A stretch of 64,000 bases of DNA, taken from positions 389,312,885 through 389,376,884 of the forward strand of contig OY856187.1 of assembly GCA_963693315.1 (NCBI GenBank), in the 5' to 3' direction. The position numbers and the translations under genes are program-made. Under the pieces are notes generated by a model, which was given only the letters and a program-made list of their open reading frames with translations, did no database searches and had not been told where the DNA came from. Shown in pieces: positions 1 through 12,079 of this stretch (positions within the stretch are counted from its first letter, which is position 1; each line of letters opens with the position of its first letter). Source of the stretch: Diogma glabrata (Eukaryota; Arthropoda; Insecta; Diptera; Cylindrotomidae).

Positions 1-536
1 AAATCAACAAAATGTTGGCGTTTGACAAATACCAGAGTGATAAATCTCCCAGCAGCAGATCTCTGTATATCAGGGCTAGAAACAACTGTCATAGTATATT
101 TAATAAAGCTATATTTCTTTTCAATTCCAATGCTAAGCGCAAAATATTACGCGATTCAAAAGGCAGCCGGTAATATTGGAATTTTATCCGAGAGGTTGGC
201 AATAACTTTATCAAATCTTCTATTCCACTATTAATGGATAACCAAGGAAACCCTGTAATGGAAATCAAAGCGAAGGCAGATCTACTTGCGGCAAATTTTG
301 TGGTCGATGATTCCGGTATAAATCCGCCTAACATTCCACCTATCCAATCATCAATGAACAAAATTTACTTTCGTCCATGAATTTTGCGGTCAACATTACT
401 TAATCTAGATCTTAGCAAATCTGCTGGTCCGGACGGTATATCACCTATTGTACTAAAACGTTGCGCGGATACCCTGGTCTACCCACTTATTAGTCTTTTG
501 CATTTGTCCTTAAGCTCGGGTCTTTACCCATCAATG
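1..536 (+). pseudogene. LINE X, 5' part: decayed non-LTR reverse transcriptase
   Basis: Partial and broken pol of a Jockey/CR1-type LINE, cut by the window edge. The frame around 160-375 reads like the linker before RT (IKSSIPLLMDNQGNPV, KADLLAANF). After a stop near 378 and a frame change it continues with the RT-1 motif SKSAGPDGISPIVLKR (about 414-470) and reaches SSGLYPSM at 536. There it is interrupted by LINE Y. The frame resumes exactly at 2779 with WKLTNVQPVPKKG, so 1-536 and 2779-4165 are one element. Several stops and frameshifts show it is inactive. Clade assignment is by motif memory only. Confidence 0.8.
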
Positions 537-2774
537 TTGATGCTTTTTATGATGTTCTTTATCAGTTAATCAATCAATTTGTCCCTAAATTCAAAATTAA
601 ATCTAGTAAATATCCCATCTGGTATTCAAAAAGTTTGTTAAAAATGATTGAATTTAAAAATCTAATTCATAGAAAGTTTAAAAAAACTGGTGATCTTGAT
701 TATTACAATATGTTTTCTTCTTTGCGGAGCTCTGTTAAAAGGGAAATTAATGTATGTTATACAAATTATTTAAGTGATATTGAAAGTTCCATTTCGTCAG
801 ATCCTAAAAAGTTTTGGTCTTTTACAAAAAAATTAAAAAAAACTAATGCTATCCCAGCATCAATGCGTTTTAAAAACAATATAGAAAGTTCAACCAAAGG
901 AATTTGTGATCTTTTTGCGACTTATTTTCAATCTGTGTACACCAGTACCCATCTTAATTCCACACCAACATTTGCAATAAGTGATATCTCTTTGGAAGAT
1001 TCTTTATTTTCTGTAACGGAAGAAGAAGTACTAGCGGTATTAAATAAACTTGATCTAAATAAAGGTTTTGGAGCTGATCTAATTCCTCCTATTTTCTTAA
1101 AAAACACTTCTGCATTGATCTGTCAGCCATTAACCATTCTATTTAATAAGTCTTTTGAAAATAATGTTTTTCCTATTAGATGGAAAATAGCTAAAATCAT
1201 TCCAATTTTGAAAACTGGTGACAGTACTGATGTAGAAAATTATAGACCAATTGCAACATTGAATTGTTTCAGCAAAATTTTCGAAAGAATTGTTCACAAC
1301 AAACTGTTTGGCTTTACTAATATTAATATTATTAAAAACCAACACGGGTTTTTTAAGAGTAGGTCAACTCTTACTAATATGCTTAACTATACGGAATATA
1401 TTTATGAATCGCTTGACTCTGGCGCTGGTGTTGATGTCATATATATGGATTTTTCAAAGGCCTTTGATAAAGTTAACCATAATATTCTCCTTCAAAAATT
1501 ACGTAATTTCGGTCTGAATCTAAAATTTATCAGGTGGGTTGAATCTTATCTAAAACAAAGATCTCAATTTGTATGCATTAACGACTATGAATCATTTTTT
1601 TTCTGTCCTCATTCGGGTGTACCACAAGGTTCAATCTTGGGGCCTTTATTGTTTATTTTGTTTATTAATGATATTTGCTTACGCTTGGATTGCAAAGCAC
1701 TCCTTTTTGCTGATGATTTGAAAATATTTAAATCAATCAAATCCATAGCTGACTGTATAGCGCTTCAAAATAATCTTAATAAAATATATGAGTGGTGCAA
1801 AAGTAACGATCTATATCTCAACATTAATAAATGTTTTACCTTTAAGCTTAAGCCTAGATCTTTTCAATTACAATTTATTTATAATATTAACAATTTAACT
1901 CTATGCGAAAAAGATAGTATTCGTGATTTAGGCATTATTATGGATAACAAATTAAAATTTAATATACATATTCAAGACATTGTTAACAAAGCTTTCAAAA
2001 TGCTTGGTTTTGTTATGCGAGTGTGTTCAAATTTTCGTTCGTCTAAAACACTTATTACAATTTTTAATTCAATAGTTCGTTCTTCATTAGAATATATCTC
2101 GCCGGTCTGGAATCCAAAATATCAAACTCATATTGATCATATTGAGAGGGTTCAAAGGAAGTTTACTAGATTTCTGAACTTTAAATTAAGCTTCCCATAT
2201 CAACCATACAAAGATAGATTAAAACGATATAATATATTATCATTGGAACAAAGACGTACTATTGCTGATCAAACAACCCTTTATAAAATTCTTAACAATA
2301 GTATTGAATCAGATTTGGCTAATCTAATTCGTTTGAATACCACACCTTGTTATAATACTAGGCATTCGTACACTCTGTATTATAATACTTTTCTAACTAA
2401 TCTAAGAGTTCATTCACCGTTGATTAGATTACAGTACAGCCACAACGTTAAATTCAATCAAATCAATTTGTTTTGCTCCAACTTAGTCCAGTTTAAAAGA
2501 AGCCTTTTACAAATTGTTAAATTAAATTAAATTAATATTATTTTCTTATATATTTTAAATTCTAATATTATTTATTTTATCTTGTGTTACACATTCTTGG
2601 TTTATTACATTAAAATTATCTTTTTATAAACTAAATTTAAACTTTTTATTGTAATTTTTTATATTATTTTTAAATATTGTCTTTAATTTGTATTACTTTT
2701 ATAACTAGCATGTTATTGGAAATATTTCCGTTTGCTAGTACTTAAATTGAAATAAATAAATAAATAAATAAATA
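537..2774 (+). mobile_element. LINE Y: 5'-truncated Jockey/CR1-like retrotransposon inserted in LINE X
   Basis: The insertion starts inside the RT codons of LINE X and ends in an (AAAT)n tail. The tetranucleotide AATG sits at 533-536 and again at 2775-2778, a short target duplication. Removing 537-2778 restores the LINE X reading frame (GLYPS-M-WKLTN). The endonuclease domain is missing, so this is a 5'-truncated copy. Its RT frame is uninterrupted, which suggests a younger insertion than its host element. Confidence 0.85.
541..2530 (+). CDS. LINE Y reverse transcriptase (5'-truncated ORF)
   Basis: Reverse transcriptase copying the element RNA at a nicked chromosomal target. The frame is open from the insertion junction (about 541) to the stop at 2530, roughly 663 codons. 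The first ATG is at 635, but the true start was lost by truncation. RT motifs in order: LNKGFGADLIPP (near 1060), ENYRPIATLN (near 1235), YMDFSKAFDKV (about 1440-1472), GVPQGSILGPLLF (about 1616), FADDLKIF (about 1708). The catalytic FADD is intact. The C-terminal part (HIERVQRKFTRFLNF) is typical of Jockey/CR1-group LINEs. There is no apurinic endonuclease domain, so autonomous activity is unlikely. Confidence 0.85.
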
Positions 2775-2778
2775 AATG
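2748..2778 (+). repeat. (AAAT)n microsatellite tail of LINE Y
   Basis: About seven AAAT units follow the 3' UTR of LINE Y and end at the target duplication AATG. Tandem short-unit 3' tails in place of poly(A) are known in several LINE families. Confidence 0.9.
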
Positions 2779-4165
2779 TGGAAACTGACTAATGTTCAAC
2801 CAGTCCCGAAAAAGGGCAACAAGTCTGACCCATCAAACTATCGTCCCATTGCATTAACCTCGATACTTTCTAAGGTCATGGAAAAAATTATTGATTATAA
2901 ACTAATGGCATATCTCGAAAACAACAATCTTCTCCACGACCGCTAATATGGATTTCGTAAAACACGGTCTACTGGTGACGTCATGTCAGTCCTCTCGGAA
3001 AATTGGGGTAAAACAATTCATAACTTTGGTGGGTCTCATATTATTTCCCTTGACATATCCAAGGCGTTTGACAGAGTTTGGCATCGGGCCCTTAACAATA
3101 AATTAATTTCATTTGGAGTCTGTAAGACCTTGATCTGTTGGTTAGAAGATTTTTTATCCCAAAGATCTATCAGAGTAGTGCTGGATGGTGCCATGTCGGA
3201 TAAATTCCCAATCCAAGCCGGTGTTCCCCAGGGTTCGGTTCTATCACCAACCCTTTTTCTGATTTTTATCAACGATTTGTTATCTATCACCACCAACCCA
3301 ATATATAGCTTTGCCGACGACAGTACTATCTTCCATTCCTATTCATTTAAAAAACAGCCATCAAGTCTAACCACCAATTTTCATCGTAGAAAAATGGTTG
3401 AATCCTTGGATGTAGATCTTGAATTAATCCTGGATTGGGGTGAACGGAATCTTGTGACATTTAATGCTACGAAGACGAAGTCGTGTGTTTTGTCTCATAA
3501 AACCTCGCTATATAGCTGCAATGCAACGTTTTCCAGGCAACCAATAATAAACTCGCCTACGCTTAAGCTGTTGGGTACTAATATCAATCACAAACTAAAA
3601 TGACATGATCATATTCTTTCTGTTGCAAAATTGGGATCCCAACGACTTGGCTTCCTGCGTCGCTGTAAAAGCTTTTCCTCTCCATCTGAAATTGCTACGA
3701 TCTATAAGGCATATATACGACCAATCCTCGAATTCGACTCTCATTTATGGGCTGCAGCACCTGAAACCTCTTTAAATTTTGTAGACAGAGTTCAGACGTG
3801 CTTTAAAACTGATTGATGATCCAACGATAACATCGGGTATGGATTCTCTCCATCATAGAAGAGTGGTTGGAGCTCTTACACTATTCTATAGATATTACTA
3901 CGGCAAATGCTCTAAAGAAGTTAATGATTTAATACCACCATTACGCAAATCGTCACGAGCCACAAGACAATCGTTGCATTCCCATAAGCATGCCTTGGAG
4001 GCTTCATATGTGAGAACATCTAGCTATAGTAACACCTTCCTTCCACGTTCGGTATACTGGTGGAATCGATTACCAAAACATGTTTTCCCTGCTACTTACA
4101 ATCCTCAAGCTTTTAAATCAGCAGTACATCAACACTATCTCTCCAGTCCTATCCCAAATCCCTAA
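2779..4165 (+). pseudogene. LINE X, 3' part: RT core and C-terminus
   Basis: Continuation of the element at 1-536. Motifs: PKKGNKSDPSNYRPIALTS (near 2806), LDISKAFDRVWH (near 3049), GVPQGSVLSPTLF (near 3220), FADDSTIF (near 3310). An in-frame TAA stands at 2944 just before YGFRKTRST. A TGA at 3601 interrupts the thumb. A frame change near 3810 leads to a C-terminal tail (DSLHHRRVVGALTLFYRYYYG) that ends at 4165. Catalytic motifs survive, but the stops make it a pseudogene. Best guess is a Jockey-like LINE. Confidence 0.85.
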
Positions 4166-4668
4166 ATACCAACCTTTAAACTTTCCTTTCCTATAGTTAA
4201 CACGTGCATAAAGCATTAGAGGTCAATAACCTAAGTGATTACCTCGAACTAATTAAAAAAAACCGAACATTTTTTCATACAAAACGAAAATATTTACTAG
4301 ATATGTTGGCATTCTTAGTTCATATATTCGATTGGGGAAATCGTATAAATGGTGTGTAAATGTAATCAAATAACGCTATAATTAGTAAGATGTTTCCTCT
4401 GGAACGTGTTGGATTGAATCTTTAAGCAGCGGTTTATTCTCTCAATACAGCTTTGGTTGAAGCTTACACTAGTATTCCGGGTAAAAAAAAAATCAACCCA
4501 CTACTAAGGTTTCGGTCGGTTATAGAATATTTAGATTTTGAACCCGCGTTAGGGTTGTCTACAAAAACATCTGCCTTGTCATTATTAAAAAATGATGCAA
4601 ACCTCGAATTGAATGGAATACGTTATCAACAAGCAAGCATAATGTATTGTATCCATCAACAACAATAC
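4166..4668. other. No gene seen: LINE X 3' flank
   Basis: Holds the probable 3' UTR of LINE X and AT-rich sequence up to the solo LTR. No convincing coding frame or repeat was seen. Confidence 0.5.
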
Positions 4669-5365
4669 TGTTACGATTACAGAATAATCTAGACGAGTAC
4701 GGTCACTTCCAGGAAAATAAAATCAACAAAACACAACAATTGAATAAAATGAATATTGTTGTTGTTGTACATATTCTTAGAAATAGGGTCAACATAAACG
4801 ATTTTATGAATCAAATCAACATAACGTAAAATAATCGAATATTCTAATATTTTCTCAAGGTTTCTGGAAAGTGATGTCGAATTATCTAGAAGTATTGCAG
4901 AAGGTATAAAAGAAAATTAACTCTTGTAGTTTTGAATTAGTTTTATTTTAGACCTGCGACAGTAAAGTGAAATTAAATGTAAAATTAGTTTATTTTAAAC
5001 CTGCGATTGTGAAGTTAAAAATTATAAAAGTGATCTATAAATTAGTTTTTGTGTAAAGTTTTTGTAAATAAAGTTATAAGTGTTATTAAATAGAAATATT
5101 TTGTGTATTATTTTGAACGTTGTGAATTGGAAATTTCTACAATAAACCGTTGGAGTTTCGAAGCTGTTGGAAGAATATTCTAGTTGGGAATATTGTTTGC
5201 TGTATTGTTTTCCTGTTGTTGTGGAACAGTTAAGGTGTTGAATACTTAATAAAACCTGGTGTGTTTGCTTACTAATCAGTGATCGAACTCAGAAAGAGAT
5301 TGGGAATTGCGTTTATCGAATTGTGTGTTAGGCCAATTCGAAGTAAGGTTGAGAAAAACGTAACA
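4669..5365 (+). mobile_element. Solo LTR (same family as the element at 52062-56399)
   Basis: Begins TGTTACG and ends CGTAACA, matching the LTRs at 52062 and 55737 along most of its length. Shared blocks include TCTAGACG with GTCACTTCCAGG, the GTTGTTGTTG tract, AAATTAGTTTTTGTGTAAAG, and the 3' block around TTAGGCCAATTCGAAGTAAG. It is flanked by the 4-bp direct repeat ATAC (4665-4668 and 5366-5369). No internal retroviral-type coding sequence adjoins it, so it is probably the product of LTR-LTR recombination. Confidence 0.9.
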
Positions 5366-6446
5366 ATACAATTAAAACACAATGATTTTTTTTCTTAAAA
5401 AGGGTTTAAATATATTTCTGTTTTTTTTTTCATTGGATCTTAATCGTTACTAAATCAATATCTTAAAAATTAAGTATCAACAATATATGTCATCTTACAA
5501 ATATAATTTTCTATTTAAAAAAAACATAATCGTAATTAATTAAAGTACAGGAAAAATAACACTAATTAGTAATAATTTAAGAATTTTTATGTAATATTAT
5601 AAAAAGGACAAGTTGTATTTTATAAACGTAGCATGTTAGTTTTCGAGATATAGAATTTTTGTTAAACATAAGCGTTTGTCGAGACAAAGATTTTTGTATC
5701 ACTCGTCACTTCCCAAATCAATAAACTTTCTTCTTGAATATACTGAAATATTAGTCCTAGATTGGTATGTTAATATGTCCAACTGATTAAGGCTCATAAG
5801 GAAATTAGATAATGGAAAAATAAAACAATGATTTGGATTGAATTTATGGAATAAACTTAGAAATCACTATTTTTCTATACATTTCTATTGTTATATAAGT
5901 GTAAAAAGAAATGGATTTAGAAAAGACATCATTAATAATTTGAAACTGAAGTGCCCAATAACAATGATTTTTTATTAACTTACATGTTCGTCAGGCATAT
6001 TATACATAAACAGGTGTGCAGAGCATTCCAACCCCTACTTGTTCCTATTTTACCCTATTTCAACTATTCTTATTTATTTAAACTCAAACAATGTACCAAA
6101 TTTTGATCAAAATCGCAAAGACTAGAGTGAACACAGATATGCCAATCCATCTGTTCAAAGATACACAATTTTTTATCCCAAAACGTAAAACAACTAGAGT
6201 CGAATTTATTACATTATGAATTGTTGCAAAGTGAAAACATAATTGGATGGCAACCTGGTGAAGGTAATTAGCTAAATTATCCCTTACTCAAATAACGTCG
6301 TGAATTTAAGAAATACCTGTTCAACTATAAAATATGCATGTACTAATAAGGAAGACAACTAGTTACACAGGTAGAAGACTAACTTTTTGAAAATACAAAT
6401 TCTCGTTGTGTCTACAACATTCACGGTTTTTTAAATTATTTTATTT
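5366..6446. other. No gene seen: AT-rich intergenic DNA
   Basis: No coding frame with recognisable motifs, no long repeat and no splice-bounded exon was seen. It separates the solo LTR from the (GAACCC)n cluster. Confidence 0.5.
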
Positions 6447-6572
6447 CAGGGTTTCAAACCTGAACCGAACCCGAACCCTGAACCTGCTCCGGAGCAGGAT
6501 TTTTTTAAAAATTATGTGAACCCGAACCCGAACCAGAACCCAATCAAAAACGCGGTTCAGGTTCAATTTTTG
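6447..6572. repeat. Degenerate (GAACCC)n cluster 1
   Basis: Imperfect hexanucleotide runs of the type CCGAACCCGAACCC, mixed with AACCTG variants. A reversed stretch GGTTCAGGTTC closes the cluster near 6556-6568. Confidence 0.7.
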
Positions 6573-6879
6573 ATATAGGAAATTTAGGAAGTTTGCGTAA
6601 GAAATTTCGTATTTCGCAGAATTTTTTTTGTTTTAAACAAGATTATTTTGGTTATTATTTGTTTCAGTAGAGAATAGTGAATAGTGAGAATTAAATGAAA
6701 ATGTTTTTCCAAAACAAATATGTGTGTTACATAAATACGGTATGTGATGTAACATAAAAAAATAAAAATAAAAAAATCCCATATAATGTAAAAACATTTC
6801 CATAATATGGAGCCTTATGACAGTGGGAAAATTCAACTTAAGCAAAAATAAATAAGTGATGAAGAAGTTTCAACTTCGA

Positions 6880-7085
6880 AATTATCATCGCCTCAACGGC
6901 GTAATCGATAGCGTGTCTGCCCAAGGATTCGAGCCGGGCACTAACGAGGAAGGTTTGGATTCATCCGAAACACGAAAAATGTAAATTGGAGTTTTTTTCT
7001 GAAAAACTTCAAACCATACCTTTAAATTGAAAAACTTCCAATTACTTCTTTACTTACTTGAGTTTAATTGATCTCAAAAATTCTC
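6880..7085 (+). mobile_element. tRNA-like SINE, copy 1
   Basis: The segment around 6890-6945 has a box-A-like GGCGTAATCGATAGCG and a box-B-like AAGGATTCGAGCC at tRNA-like spacing. The same arrangement recurs at 57048-57225 (GGCATAATAGATCACG and AAGGATTCGAATC). Similarity continues downstream to a shared TTGAGTTTAATTG block. Two dispersed copies with pol-III-like boxes suggest a tRNA-derived SINE. Ends are approximate and no target duplication was resolved. Confidence 0.55.
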
Positions 7086-7145
7086 AATAAAAAAATAATG
7101 AATTCAAAAAAAAATTCGAAAAAATTGTTTTTTTTTTGTAACAAA

Positions 7146-7245
7146 TTTGAACCCGAACCCAAACCCGAACCGAACCCGAACCCACTAAATTTTAATGTAT
7201 TGAACCCGAACCTAAACCTGCACCCAAATTTTTCTGGGTTCGAAA
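7146..7245. repeat. Degenerate (GAACCC)n cluster 2
   Basis: Runs of GAACCCGAACCC in the same orientation as the cluster at 6447, ending with the reverse-oriented TTCTGGGTTCGAAAC. The open frame across it (7068-7322) is an artefact of the repeat. Confidence 0.7.
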
Positions 7246-7327
7246 CATTGTTTTATTTAAGTTATACCACGCAAATATTCTGCGAGCAGTATCGATATTC
7301 CTATTTTATTATGCGAACTTGATATAT

Positions 7328-7873
7328 TGTTACGATTCTACAGAATCGCAACGAAATACAAAACAAAATTGTATTAAACCTCAACTCTTCAATATCTCAA
7401 TAACAAAACTATTATTTCCAAGGAGACGGGTCGAAAAAAAACATTAAATAAAATACATGCATAATAATGCGGTCGATTATTCTCAGAATTTCTCGAGTTT
7501 TCTTTTAAGAAGTTTTGGATTTACCCTGGAATACTCGAAATTCCTTTTGCAGAACGAGATATAGTTCAAATTAGACTGCGATAATGTAAATAGTGCAATT
7601 TGAAATTGTGTTAAGTGAAATTTAATTGTAAACAATGTTTTATTGTTATTTAATATAAATATTGTGTATTATTTTGGAGGTTGTGTTATGATGGAAATTT
7701 CTACAACAATCAATCGTTGGAGTTTCTGAAGGTATTGGAAACAATAAAGGTGTGGAATACTCAATAAAACCTGTGTGATTTTGCTTACTAATCAGTGATT
7801 GAATCCAAAAAGTGATTTGGTATTTACGTTTATTGAGAGTTAGGGCAATTCAAGTTGAAGGTAGAGAAAACGT
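7328..7873 (+). repeat. Diverged 5' LTR
   Basis: Begins TGTTACG. Contains AATATTGTGTATTATTTTGG, also seen in the 52 kb LTR as TTTTGTGTATTATTTTGAACG, and a polyadenylation-type AATAAA near 7764. Confidence 0.6.
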
Positions 7874-8264
7874 AAGTAGAGTAAGAACAAAATAGGAAAA
7901 TATTATAGAATATAAACGTACAAAGGATTATAACGTAGGAAAAATACATAGACGTCAAATAGAAAATCATTAACTTTTGTTATAGACAATTAAAACAGTA
8001 AATAATACAAGGTTTATGCCGAGGTAAAAGCTGGGCTAGAAAAAAAAAATAAATGAATAGTACAATATGGAAAAATTAAATCCACCGGCGAAGATGAAAC
8101 ATTTTCAAAAGAAAATGCGAAGCAAAATTGAAAGGATGGAAACAAAGATTCGAAATATATGGAAGCAACAAAAATAAGTACAGAAGCTGATAAACAAAGC
8201 AATTTTATTGCTCAGAAATATGTCAAAAATATCAAAATCAAAAAAAACGTGAACCAATGATTAG

Positions 8265-8500
8265 TCATAAAATACCGAATGTTCCATGGGATTGAATTTT
8301 CATGGATATAATGGACTTTGCGGAGACAAGTTATTTAGACCTCTAAAGTAGATGCATATTCCAATTGAACTGAAGCAATAAAAATGGATGATAAATCAAT
8401 TCCTTTGATAAAACTGTCGTAAGAAATATTTGTTAAGTATGGGTTTCCATACAATATAACTGCTGATAAAGGTATAATTTCAGCAGTTATGTTGTATGGA
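8265..8500 (+). pseudogene. Integrase core remnant (Ty3/gypsy-like)
   Basis: Short frame-broken stretch. One frame gives MDIMDFAETSYLDL. A shifted frame gives VDAYSN, then a stop, TEAIKMDD, and FVKYGFPYNITADKG. This matches the usual order of an integrase core (catalytic Asp in a VDAYS-like motif, then GxPxxIxxDxG). Several stops are present. Identification rests on motif order over about 75 residues. Confidence 0.5.
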
Positions 8501-8513
8501 AACCCATACTGAA
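8436..8513. repeat. Near-perfect inverted duplication in the integrase remnant
   Basis: Arms of about 31 nt (AGTATGGGTTTCCATACAAT... at 8436 and its complement ending at about 8512) differ at one position. They are separated by about 13 nt. The second arm is an inverted copy of integrase codons rather than a transposon end. Confidence 0.8.
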
Positions 8514-8975
8514 CAAATATTAACAGCCAAAAATCGATGAAACAAAAATATGACATTTTTCAGCCTCCATTAACTTCAACGTATTGGGCTGGCTAACAAA
8601 GGTATGAATACAGATAATGAGAAAATTGCAACACTAAAAAAACGTAGAAGAAATACCAAGGTAACTAGCTAAAATTTATCAAACGTGTTAATAACATTTA
8701 CTTTTCTTTACAAACTTAAGTCGTTTTTGCAAACAGAAACGGAGGTGGGGAACTGATTCCGTATGACCTTGATTATTAAAAAGAACAACTGATCAACATA
8801 CTAGAAAACCAACTAGAGATAGTTGCGTCGGTATCGGTTTTTTACGAATTTTCTTGAGACATAGACATTTTTAACATGTTAACTGGTTCTGTGCCTTTTA
8901 AATGTTTCACCCACCCGGACAGTAAAAATTCAAACTACTGCGCCGGTTTAAAACAAAATTTGTTTTTAAAAATAT

Positions 8976-9616
8976 TGTTATGACTTACGATTTTACATAA
9001 TCGCAACGAAATACAAAACAAAATTGTATTCAACCTCAATTTTTCCTATACAATAATTCAAAACTAAAATCAACGTCACATTGTTTCCAAGAAAAATGGT
9101 CAAAGCAAAATCATTAAATAAAATAAAGCAAAAACATGCAAAACAATAACGTCGATTATTTAAGATTTCTAGAATTTTCTTTATAATGAAATTTTGGATT
9201 TACTCCGAGAAATTATGCGGAATTATTGTAAGGAACTCCTTTTGAAGAACGAAATTTAAATTAAACTGGGATAGTATACAGTTAAAGTCGAATGCGATTA
9301 TGTTAAGTGACATTTTTTGTAAACGAAACGCTGTATCGTGAACATAAAGCTGTGTAAATAGAAGCAAAACTATTTTTTAATTGTGAAAGTTTTCAGTGTT
9401 ATTTAAATTTAATAGAAACATTCTGTGTATCATTTCGGACGCTGAGGACTGAAAATTTCTACATTCAACCTTTGAAGTTATGGAATATTCTTGTGAAGGA
9501 ATATTGTTTGCAGAATTATTTTCCTATTGTTGTAAAAACAATAGAATATGTATTTAATTAAACCGATGTTTTTGCTGACTAATCAGTGATCGAAAGTAAG
9601 GTTGAAAAACGTGACA
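8976..9616 (+). repeat. Diverged 3' LTR
   Basis: Starts TGTTATGACTTACG and ends AACGTGACA. Flanking tetranucleotides are ATAT on the left and ATAC on the right, a possible degraded 4-bp target duplication. Confidence 0.6.
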
Positions 9617-12079
9617 ATACGCTTAATATGAAGAACATAAAAGACAATGGACTGTTGCTGACTGTAAGTAAATATGTCGACAAAATATGTGCATGCTTTT
9701 TTGACAAATATGTGCATGCTCAATTAGTTTGAGCGATAATGAGTTTTTTCTTTGGGTGTGGCATTATGTGGATGGTTTCAAACTATAAACAAGACCAAAA
9801 GCTCGATCACTGAATTGTAATTGTGTAAAAAAGCACTAAAAGTGCCAAAAGAATAATTTCCATACATTTTACTATCGACTTTTTTGAACAAACATATAAT
9901 GAAAAACATTTTTTAATTTAAACTTTGAAACATAAAAGTAATTTTTTGGATTACATGAAATATAGCTAAAAGGAATTTTTCTGTATGAATCTTCAGCCAC
10001 TACCGACAAGGAAAATATTTGAGAAGTGTCCGATTAAATGTCGTTTTCAAAAAAGTTTTAATTATTGAAATACAATATTTACAGTAAATATTAAAAAGGT
10101 TTTCCGAGAAGTTTTGTGGGATAGTAGGAAAAGTTTTAAAAGCATTGAAGCTAAATGAATGTTTTATAGTAAGTTTTATGGGTGAATTTTTATTTTGCAA
10201 GCTTGTATGTTGTTATGTTTATTTTACTATATAGTAAATTAGTATTATGCAAAGCTTACAATTTTATTTTATTCGAGCGCCCAATTCACGCCTAAAAATA
10301 GTATTCATAAATTAAAATGTTTATAATTTCAATATCGTTCTTTCTCGAAGAGCAAAACATTTCATTTTTCGATTTCATTCTTTGTTAGGATTCAGTACTT
10401 TGAAAAGGTAAAAACGGTACCCTATTGGTGAAACTTCGGTGCCCGTCCGAATTTCTACATAATCGATTTACTCACAAACTTTAAGTGCAGTGCTATCTGC
10501 TTGAAATTTTCTACAGTTACTAAATGTGTTTTCCCACACCTGATGGTAACAAAAAAAAATTCAAATATTTGTTTTTATCTATATTTTATGAACGTAGATA
10601 AGGAGCTAGTAAAACACAAGTTTTTTTTAAGGAATCGAGTAGAGTTAAAGTAGAAATTTTGAAAAAAAATTATTTTTGATCATGTCATGTGGGGTTTTGA
10701 TCATGTCATGTGGGGTGTCATTAGTCATATCATATGAAATGTGATTTTTTTGTAGTGCAAAACAGTATTTTTGTAATTTTGAAAGCACAGTTTTCGACTT
10801 ATTTTAAAAAATGTAAAATTATGTAAATAAATAACACGCAACAGGGAATTGTTGTTTATCCAATAAGAAAAAATAATAAACCTACTTAAATGTTAGGGGC
10901 AGTCAGAATTATCAAAAAATAGATTTTTTTGCATTTTCTTAAAGTATAATATGTATCTTGAAAAATGTTGGTGAATAAATACGTTTCGAAGTATTCTACA
11001 ATTATTGAAGGGCTCTCTGACCCTCAAGAGCAGGAGCTGGCGACAACTGCAAACAACTGGTTTAATGACTCTTATTGTAAAGAATTTACAGTAATACATA
11101 CATCTATAATAGATGACTCGGTGTAATTAAATAATTAGTATTTCTATTCATAAATCGAGAGTAAAACTTTATATGAATTTTTAACGAAACTATGTTTTCA
11201 AAGTGGTTAATCAATGTAATTCAAAAACCGCTTGATGGATTTGAATGAAATTTATACAGCTTTTTGAAAACATAAAATACTAGTACCTGATCGAGATATT
11301 TTTTTCTTTTTAAAAACTTATTTTTTATAAACAATTTCCTTGAAAGTCTGTAAGTAAACTATCAAAGGTCGCAAAGGTAAATTATTAGGCACTAGATTAA
11401 CTATTAAAATAAAATGTTTTTGTTTTTGAATAATTTAAAATGAACCAGTAAGGAGTTTTAAAGGTTACCGAAAAACTTCACTTATGGAGCAGGATCCAAC
11501 AAATATGACGATAACTTCATATGTAATTCAAATTTCTTTTTCAAATTTGGGTCAAATCAAGTTAAAATATAATTTAATATTGTTGGTTTTATAAAACAGT
11601 TTTGAATTAATATAGTGATCCACGTGAGTTCTAAATTAGCGGTGACACAATTTAGTTATAATATAAGGTGAATAAAATAATAGATAGTAAGAGATTATTA
11701 TAAGTGTAATAGAAATTATTTTAAAAGAATTAGTGTGAAAACAACCACAATTAAGCAGACTATTAAAAGGAGAAATATTTTACAAAAAGATAAAGTCTTG
11801 AACGAATAATAGTTATTAATGTAGCAAGAGAATTATAAGGATGTTAATTCCCGCGGGAAACGTTTATTACCCGAGGGAATTAGGTTAGTAGGTTTCACAA
11901 GGTGATTGACATCTAATAATTCACGTGATACATAAATAATTTTATGTTTTACTGATATATTATGAGTCGTTTAGACATTAGTTACCGAAATAATAATGAT
12001 GCTCTTAATTCCCAAGGGAATTATAATACAATTTGAACTAAAAAACAACTATCTTGATCAAATAAGGGTAGCGAAATGC
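9617..12079. other. No gene seen: AT-rich intergenic DNA
   Basis: No recognisable coding sequence. It contains two short local duplications: ATATGTGCATGC twice at about 9684-9720, and a 21-bp unit at 10679-10720. It also holds palindromic TTCCCGCGGGAA (about 11847) and AATTCCCAAGGGAATT (about 12007) motifs. Confidence 0.5.
10679..10720. repeat. 21-bp tandem duplication
   Basis: The unit GATCATGTCATGTGGGG plus four bases occurs twice head to tail. Confidence 0.85.

Larger units (their letters stand above)
7328..9616 (+). mobile_element. Decayed LTR retroelement (related to the 52062 family)
   Basis: Two diverged LTR-like segments lie in the same orientation: 7328-7873 (TGTTACGATTCTACAG to about AAAACGTAAG) and 8976-9616 (TGTTATGACTTACG to ACGTGACA). 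Both share CGCAACGAAATACAAAACAA near the start and GCTTACTAATCAGTGATTGA-like sequence (GCTGACTAATCAGTG in the second) near the end. Their 3' halves match the 52062 family. Only about 1.1 kb lies between them, including an integrase-like remnant. The element is heavily deleted. Two independent solo LTRs are an alternative. Confidence 0.6.

Noticed and set aside
7068..7322. 84-codon frame with a Pro/Asn/Glu-rich repeat
   Set aside because: It is a translation of the (GAACCC)n cluster.
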